In this document: positions 5,514 to 8,523 of the stretch, piece by piece
Position numbering within the stretch: the stretch's first letter is position 1
How the letters are laid out: each line of letters starts with the position of its first letter
Source of the DNA: Bdellovibrionales bacterium
Lineage (GTDB): Bacteria; Bdellovibrionota; JAFGOL01
Length of the DNA stretch: 8,523 nucleotides
NCBI GenBank assembly: GCA_022707945.1
Contig: JAKIZQ010000022.1
Coordinates: 3,720-12,242, forward strand
Reading direction: 5' to 3'
Notes under the pieces: model-generated
What the model was told of the DNA's origin: nothing
The model's input: the letters and a program-made list of their open reading frames with translations, nothing else
Database searches by the model: none
Translations under genes and position numbers: made by a program

Positions 5514-6231
5514 CCCAGTAATCAGGCAAAGATGTTTTTACCTCTACAATAGTTCCATTCTTTAATGGATGAGGAAAACTAATATAGTTGGCAGTAAGTG
5601 CTATTTCTCCCTTAGGAAGAAAACTGCTCTTTAACATTTTATTTTTAACAGTTTCATTAACATTAAAATACCTGGAATCACCCACTATTGGATTACCCAT
5701 ATGAGACAATTGCGCCCTTATCTGATGTTTTCTGCCAGTAATAAGTTCTATCGATAACAAAGAGAACACTTCACTAAATTCCTTTATATCATGAAACCTT
5801 GCACTCTTAACCAACTCATACCTCAATACAGCCTCTTTATATTTCTTGTTATCTTGACCGACAGGAACAGTATCAAAAACCTGAGTGGAATGACCCTCTT
5901 TTTCCAGAACAAAATTCTGTATCTCGTCTTTTTCTTTTGGTGGTGTGCCAAAAACTATAGCAGTATATTTTTTCCTTATTCTTCCCTTTCTTAACAATCT
6001 AGAGAAAAGTTCTGCAGAACGTTTGTTTTTAGCAATAGCCAAAAGACCCCCAACAGGTCTATCTATCCTGTGAATAAGAAAAGATTGCTGTACCCCCAAG
6101 TGTCTTTTAACAAAATCCACTACAGAAGCATCCCCTGTACTATCGTTCTGAGAAAGCATTCCTGCTGGTTTATAGACTACCAGCAGGTGTTCATCCTCAT
6201 ATTCTATTCTCGTCTTTGACAATATGCTCAT
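5500..6231 (-). CDS. RluA-family pseudouridine synthase
   Basis: A 243-residue enzyme converting uridine to pseudouridine in RNA. The catalytic motif is HRIDRPVGG (54-62) with catalytic Asp57; the usual serine of the family's HRLDR-x-x-SG pattern is glycine here. KPAGMLSQ (21-28) and TGRKHQIRAQL (165-175), followed by HMGNPIVGDSRY, are further family signatures. It has no N-terminal S4 RNA-binding domain, like RluA and TruC and unlike RluC and RluD. The target (23S rRNA, tRNA or both) cannot be told from sequence. No Shine-Dalgarno precedes the ATG, and rsmG starts 19 nt away on the other strand, so its promoter must lie within rsmG coding sequence; I found no convincing one. The stop overlaps the 3' end of rlmE by 14 nt with no terminator close by. 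A 9-bp hairpin occupies codons 15-24. Confidence 0.93.
   Translation of the reverse strand: MSILSKTRIEYEDEHLLVVYKPAGMLSQNDSTGDASVVDFVKRHLGVQQSFLIHRIDRPVGGLLAIAKNKRSAELFSRLLRKGRIRKKYTAIVFGTPPKEKDEIQNFVLEKEGHSTQVFDTVPVGQDNKKYKEAVLRYELVKSARFHDIKEFSEVFSLLSIELITGRKHQIRAQLSHMGNPIVGDSRYFNVNETVKNKMLKSSFLPKGEIALTANYISFPHPLKNGTIVEVKTSLPDYWVKFV
6161..6187. repeat. Perfect 9-bp inverted repeat near the start of the pseudouridine synthase
   Basis: CCTGCTGGT (6161-6169) and ACCAGCAGG (6179-6187) are exact reverse complements with a 9-nt loop. In the minus-strand mRNA this GC-rich hairpin covers codons 15-24, just inside the region occupied by an initiating ribosome and beyond. It may influence initiation or early elongation. 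Confidence 0.45.
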
Positions 6232-6244
6232 GCTAATCTATGCT
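6216..6244 (+). promoter_or_regulatory. Promoter of rsmG inside the pseudouridine synthase gene
   Basis: A perfect TTGACA (6216-6221) and TATGCT (6239-6244, four of six matches) are separated by the ideal 17 nt. The predicted transcription start, about 7 nt after the -10 box, coincides with the ATG at 6251. The -35 half lies inside the first codons of the minus-strand pseudouridine synthase. No Shine-Dalgarno is present between promoter and ATG, so the rsmG mRNA is probably leaderless. Confidence 0.6.
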
Positions 6245-6250
6245 TTTACC

Positions 6251-6910
6251 ATGAATAAAAGTCCAAATCCAAGCATACATTATCTAGATTCATTACTTAA
6301 AGAGCAGGACCTGTCTTTAACTCAACACCAACTAGAGCAATTATGGAGATACCACAAACTGTTAAGAGAGGGTAATAGGGACCACGACCTTACTAGACTA
6401 ATAAAGTTCGAGACCATCGTTACTAAACATTATGTAGATTGTATTAAAGTTACAAAACTAATTGAACTACCATCTAACATTATAGACATAGGTACAGGAG
6501 CTGGCTTCCCAGGGATACCACTAAAGATAATGTGTTCAGATACTAACATCATACTTGCTGAACACAGGCCGAGAAGAGTGGACTTCCTTAATAAAGTAAT
6601 ATCAGAACTTGGATTAAAACAGATAACAACATATCCACACAAAATAACCTACAACACAAATATAGACAAAATAGATGCGGTCATAACAAGAGCACTAGAG
6701 ACTATCCCTGAAACATTAAAGAGGATTAGGAACATCGTCAACAACAATGCAAAGATAATTTTTATGAAAGGTCCTAATTGTTCAGAAGAAATAAGGGAGG
6801 CCAAAATGGCCTCCCCTGAATTTATACTCGAAAAAGATATCCACTACAAAATAAGCACAGTGGATAAAAGAAGACTGGTCGTTTTTACTCTTTCAACGCC
6901 TCATCAATAA
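6251..6910 (+). CDS. rsmG: 16S rRNA (guanine-527-N7)-methyltransferase RsmG (GidB)
   Basis: A 219-residue SAM-dependent enzyme that in characterised bacteria methylates G527 in the 530 loop of 16S rRNA. Motifs: HDLTRL (45-50), KHYVDCIK (59-66), the SAM-binding IIDIGTGAGFPGIPLKI (77-93), EHRPRRVDFLNKVISELGL (104-122) and VITRALE (144-150), ending with KRRLVVF. I chose the ATG at 6251 because homologues begin near here and the promoter's predicted start site falls on it. An in-frame ATG at 6224 would add nine residues (MLMLIYAFT) and overlap the divergent gene, and it also lacks a Shine-Dalgarno. In many bacteria this gene sits beside mnmG (gidA) or parA/parB; none is here. Its 3' end overlaps the convergent DsbA-like gene by 26 nt and contains that gene's probable terminator. 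Confidence 0.93.
   Translation: MNKSPNPSIHYLDSLLKEQDLSLTQHQLEQLWRYHKLLREGNRDHDLTRLIKFETIVTKHYVDCIKVTKLIELPSNIIDIGTGAGFPGIPLKIMCSDTNIILAEHRPRRVDFLNKVISELGLKQITTYPHKITYNTNIDKIDAVITRALETIPETLKRIRNIVNNNAKIIFMKGPNCSEEIREAKMASPEFILEKDIHYKISTVDKRRLVVFTLSTPHQ
6784..6815 (-). terminator. Probable terminator of the DsbA-like gene, inside rsmG
   Basis: GGGAGGCC (6795-6802) and GGCCTCCC (6808-6815) are perfect 8-bp arms around a 5-nt loop (a ninth A-T pair is possible). Read on the minus strand, the stem is followed by TTATTTCTTCT (6794-6784), a loose U-tract, 70 nt after the stop of the DsbA-like gene. Read on the plus strand no U-tract follows, so rsmG transcription should pass. The hairpin is encoded within rsmG codons around REAKMASP. 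Confidence 0.55.
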
Positions 6911-7892
6911 CTTTCTTTAGTTCTTCATAAGGAACTGCACCAACTACAGCCTCTCCATTAACAAAGAATGTAGGAGCTCCACTAACGCCATACTTTTGTG
7001 CATCAGCCATATCTCTATCAACCTTTGCTTTATTCCTTCCGCTCTTTAAGCATTCATCAAATTTAGCCTGATCTCCACCAACTTCAACAACATACTTTTT
7101 AAGATCAACTTCATCTAAAGCTTCATTATTCTGAAAAAGTTTATCGTGATATTCAAAGAACTTTCCTTGTTCATGCATACATATAGCAGCTTCTGATGCC
7201 TTATGTGCTTTTTCATGGAAGCTTAGAGGAAAATGTTTAAACACATATTTTACCTTATCACCATAATCCTTTATTATGCTTGCTCCATGAGTAGAAGCTC
7301 TTTTACAAAATGGACATTGGAATTCTGAAAATTCAACTATGGTAACCTTAGCACCATCTTTACCTTTAAACGGTTCATCACCACTTAGTTTTACATTCGT
7401 TTTTGCTTTTTTTGGCCTTTTTATCTTTATATCTACTTTATATTTGCTCTTAAGACTGTCTGCAAAATTCTTCCTTAATTCTCCCTCTTGTTGCTTTGCA
7501 AGATACATTTTTATCCTATCCTTATATTCAGCAACCTTATTATCTGGAATCTTACCTTTAGCAAAAGCCACAGCCTCTTGGTCTGTAACAGGTCTTATCT
7601 TAGAGGTGATTTCTTGGCCCAATAGTTCCTCTGGTTTTATATTCCTTTTCTTTGCTTCTATCTCTATCAATTTTGATTCTATTACTTCGTTCAAGTAATA
7701 TTCTTTTACCTTATAAATGTTTTCTTCTAACCTAAAAAGTTGTTCTCCAAGATTCTCGTTCTTAGCTTTTAGGTCACCTAAAGTTATCTTTTCTCCGTCG
7801 ATAACTGCCAAAACTTCTTTGTCTGAATTCTTTTTCAGACCACATGAAGCAACCAAAGTTGCCATTGTCAAAAGCATAAATAACTTTTTCAA
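6885..7892 (-). CDS. Lipoprotein with SurA-like N-domain fused to DsbA-like thioredoxin domain
   Basis: A 335-residue predicted lipoprotein. The signal peptide MKKLFMLLTMATLVASC has lipobox VASC with the lipidated cysteine at 17. Residues about 27-150 resemble the SurA/PrsA N-terminal chaperone segment (VLAVIDGEKITLGDL, then a helical NEVIESKLIEIEAKKRNI region) without a prolyl isomerase domain. Residues 165-335 are a DsbA/Thioredoxin_4 domain with active site CPFC (193-196), the cis-proline loop SGAPTFFVNG (Pro307), and two more cysteines (238, 281) common in this family. It should be a periplasmic thiol-disulfide enzyme that holds unfolded clients. The start codon is TTG, supported by GGGAGG 8 nt upstream and by the Lys-Lys start of the signal; the next ATG (codon 6) would lose that charge. 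It has its own promoter and, probably, a terminator inside rsmG. Confidence 0.93.
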   Translation of the reverse strand: MKKLFMLLTMATLVASCGLKKNSDKEVLAVIDGEKITLGDLKAKNENLGEQLFRLEENIYKVKEYYLNEVIESKLIEIEAKKRNIKPEELLGQEITSKIRPVTDQEAVAFAKGKIPDNKVAEYKDRIKMYLAKQQEGELRKNFADSLKSKYKVDIKIKRPKKAKTNVKLSGDEPFKGKDGAKVTIVEFSEFQCPFCKRASTHGASIIKDYGDKVKYVFKHFPLSFHEKAHKASEAAICMHEQGKFFEYHDKLFQNNEALDEVDLKKYVVEVGGDQAKFDECLKSGRNKAKVDRDMADAQKYGVSGAPTFFVNGEAVVGAVPYEELKKVIDEALKE

Positions 7893-7934
7893 TTTCCTTA
7901 CCTCCCTATAGAGACTCTTTAATAAAACGTATTA

Positions 7935-7962
7935 ATATTATTACCATACTGTAAAAAGTCAA
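7935..7962 (-). promoter_or_regulatory. Promoter of the DsbA-like lipoprotein gene
   Basis: On the minus strand TTGACT (7962-7957) is followed after 16 nt by TAATAT (7940-7935). The predicted start lies near 7928, leaving a leader of about 36 nt that carries the Shine-Dalgarno GGGAGG (7906-7901). Other AT-rich -10 choices one to three bases away are possible. Confidence 0.5.
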
Positions 7963-8035
7963 AAAATAATTAAATAACGAGGAATAAGACCCTCAAAAGC
8001 AATATCATCAAGACGTTGGCTGATACAAGTACAAC

Positions 8036-8078
8036 AAAAAAAGGAAACGGTCTATCAAACAAAGACCAGTCTTGTTTC
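8036..8078 (-). terminator. Rho-independent terminator after the dGTPase gene
   Basis: On the minus strand GAAAC (8078-8074) and GGTCT (8067-8063) pair with AGACC (8053-8049) and GTTTC (8048-8044), giving a 10-bp stem with a 6-nt bulge (8068-8073) and a 9-nt loop. A run of seven T (8042-8036) follows after one base. It lies 17 nt past the dGTPase stop and separates it from the DsbA-like gene's promoter. The remaining intergenic stretch, about 7963-8035, holds nothing else I can support. Confidence 0.6.
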
Positions 8079-8094
8079 ATGTTCATTACTATTA

Positions 8095-8523
8095 TCAACC
8101 TCCAAATAGTTCATCATAAAGATCAAAAGCAAACTTATCTGTCATTCCAGAAATGTAATCAACAGCCATCCGTTCAGGAGTATCATACATTTCTTTTAAT
8201 TGCATCCTTGTAGAAAGAACATCTGTGTTCCTTGTAAAGAATTCAAAAAAATCTGAACAGATCCTATATACCTTTTGATAATCTGCCATGATCTTTTCAT
8301 TCTCATAGACCATGCTAAACAAAAAAGACCTAAGTTCTGTAATAACATTCATTACATCTTCGCTCATATATATCCTCTTAACAGAACCTTTAAAATCTTT
8401 ATCCATCATTTCATGTGTAGAAGATATAACGTCGTAGACCATAATACTTATCCTTTGTTTTGGTGTATCACCTATCACTTTGTTTATCTTTGATGGAACA
8501 GAATCTTTAGTTATCATTCCTGC
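8095..8523 (-). CDS. dgt: Partial CDS (C-terminal end): dGTPase-family deoxyguanosine triphosphate triphosphohydrolase
   Basis: The frame is open to the window edge (Ala-Gly precede the internal Met at 8515-8517), so only the last 143 or so codons are present; the HD-domain metal site would lie upstream, outside the window. The end of the protein is diagnostic: RMAVDYISGMTDKFAFDLYDELF matches the C-terminal signature of bacterial dGTPase-like proteins (DYI-GMTDR-A---Y--LF). The middle, with MVYDVISST and ITELRSFLFSMVYENE, fits the helical C-terminal region. These enzymes hydrolyse dGTP (or other dNTPs) to the nucleoside and triphosphate and help control nucleotide pools; some act against phage. 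The exact substrate cannot be told. It is followed by a terminator, so it ends its transcription unit. Confidence 0.85.
   Translation of the reverse strand, partial: AGMITKDSVPSKINKVIGDTPKQRISIMVYDVISSTHEMMDKDFKGSVKRIYMSEDVMNVITELRSFLFSMVYENEKIMADYQKVYRICSDFFEFFTRNTDVLSTRMQLKEMYDTPERMAVDYISGMTDKFAFDLYDELFGG

Noticed and set aside
6009..6020. 12-base palindrome GTTCTGCAGAAC in the pseudouridine synthase gene
   Set aside because: A single copy in the middle of a coding region; looks like an operator half-site pair but position argues against it.
6235..6266. Promoter for the pseudouridine synthase (TTGGAC and TAGATT on the minus strand)
   Set aside because: The spacer is 20 nt and the -10 match is poor and too close to the ATG.
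8016..8213. Plus-strand 65-codon frame with a TTG start
   Set aside because: It runs through the dGTPase terminator and the 3' end of that gene, has no Shine-Dalgarno, and shows no protein-like features.
1..8523. tRNA, rRNA, CRISPR array, insertion sequence or phage genes
   Set aside because: No tandem spaced repeats, no transposase or integrase-like protein and no cloverleaf-like segment were seen on either strand.

Overview
The window is an AT-rich bacterial chromosome segment, densely packed with genes. Two proteins carry clear lipobox signal peptides, and one of these joins a SurA-like chaperone segment to a DsbA-like thioredoxin domain. Together with an ElyC-like envelope protein, this points to a Gram-negative (diderm) cell. 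The protein set resembles Bdellovibrionota or other delta-proteobacterial lineages, but that assignment is only an inference. Codon use strongly favours A-ending codons, including AUA for isoleucine, even in the ribosomal protein gene. I see no insertion sequence, phage gene, CRISPR array, tRNA or rRNA.

Layout: (1) Positions 1-2072 hold the 3' part of a probable surface or secreted protein and a complete 498-residue lipoprotein, neither of a family I recognise. (2) Positions 2166-4063 hold a three-gene envelope operon: an ElyC/YdcF-like DUF218 membrane protein, a family-2 glycosyltransferase of the polyprenyl-phosphate sugar type, and a small DUF4870 membrane protein with a lysine-rich tail. 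(3) Positions 4103-5513 hold a sigma-70-like promoter, a structured GC-rich leader, rplC (ribosomal protein L3) and rlmE (23S rRNA 2'-O-methyltransferase). The rlmE start lies inside the end of rplC. (4) Positions 5500-6910 hold an RluA-family pseudouridine synthase on the minus strand and rsmG (16S rRNA m7G527 methyltransferase) on the plus strand, starting almost back to back. (5) Positions 6885-8523 hold the SurA_N-DsbA lipoprotein and the C-terminal end of a dGTPase, both on the minus strand and separated by a terminator and a promoter.

How the genes fit together: L3, RlmE, the pseudouridine synthase and RsmG form a ribosome-building block. Standing outside the usual S10 gene order (rpsJ-rplC-rplD-rplW) is unusual for rplC. 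The DsbA-like lipoprotein could serve the cysteine-containing lipoprotein in the same window, but that link is speculative.

The most unusual sequence-level feature is organisational. Genes overlap tail to tail (14 and 26 nt), head to tail (1 and 32 nt) and nearly head to head. Promoters and terminator-like hairpins are buried in neighbouring coding sequence, at least one gene (rsmG) appears leaderless, and several long perfect inverted repeats (12 and 16 bp arms) lie inside coding sequence. I did not find a clearly new multi-gene defence or mobile system. The best candidates for undescribed biology are the rplC leader with its rplC-rlmE coupling, the Shine-Dalgarno-masking hairpin before the lipoprotein gene, and the intragenic hairpins.
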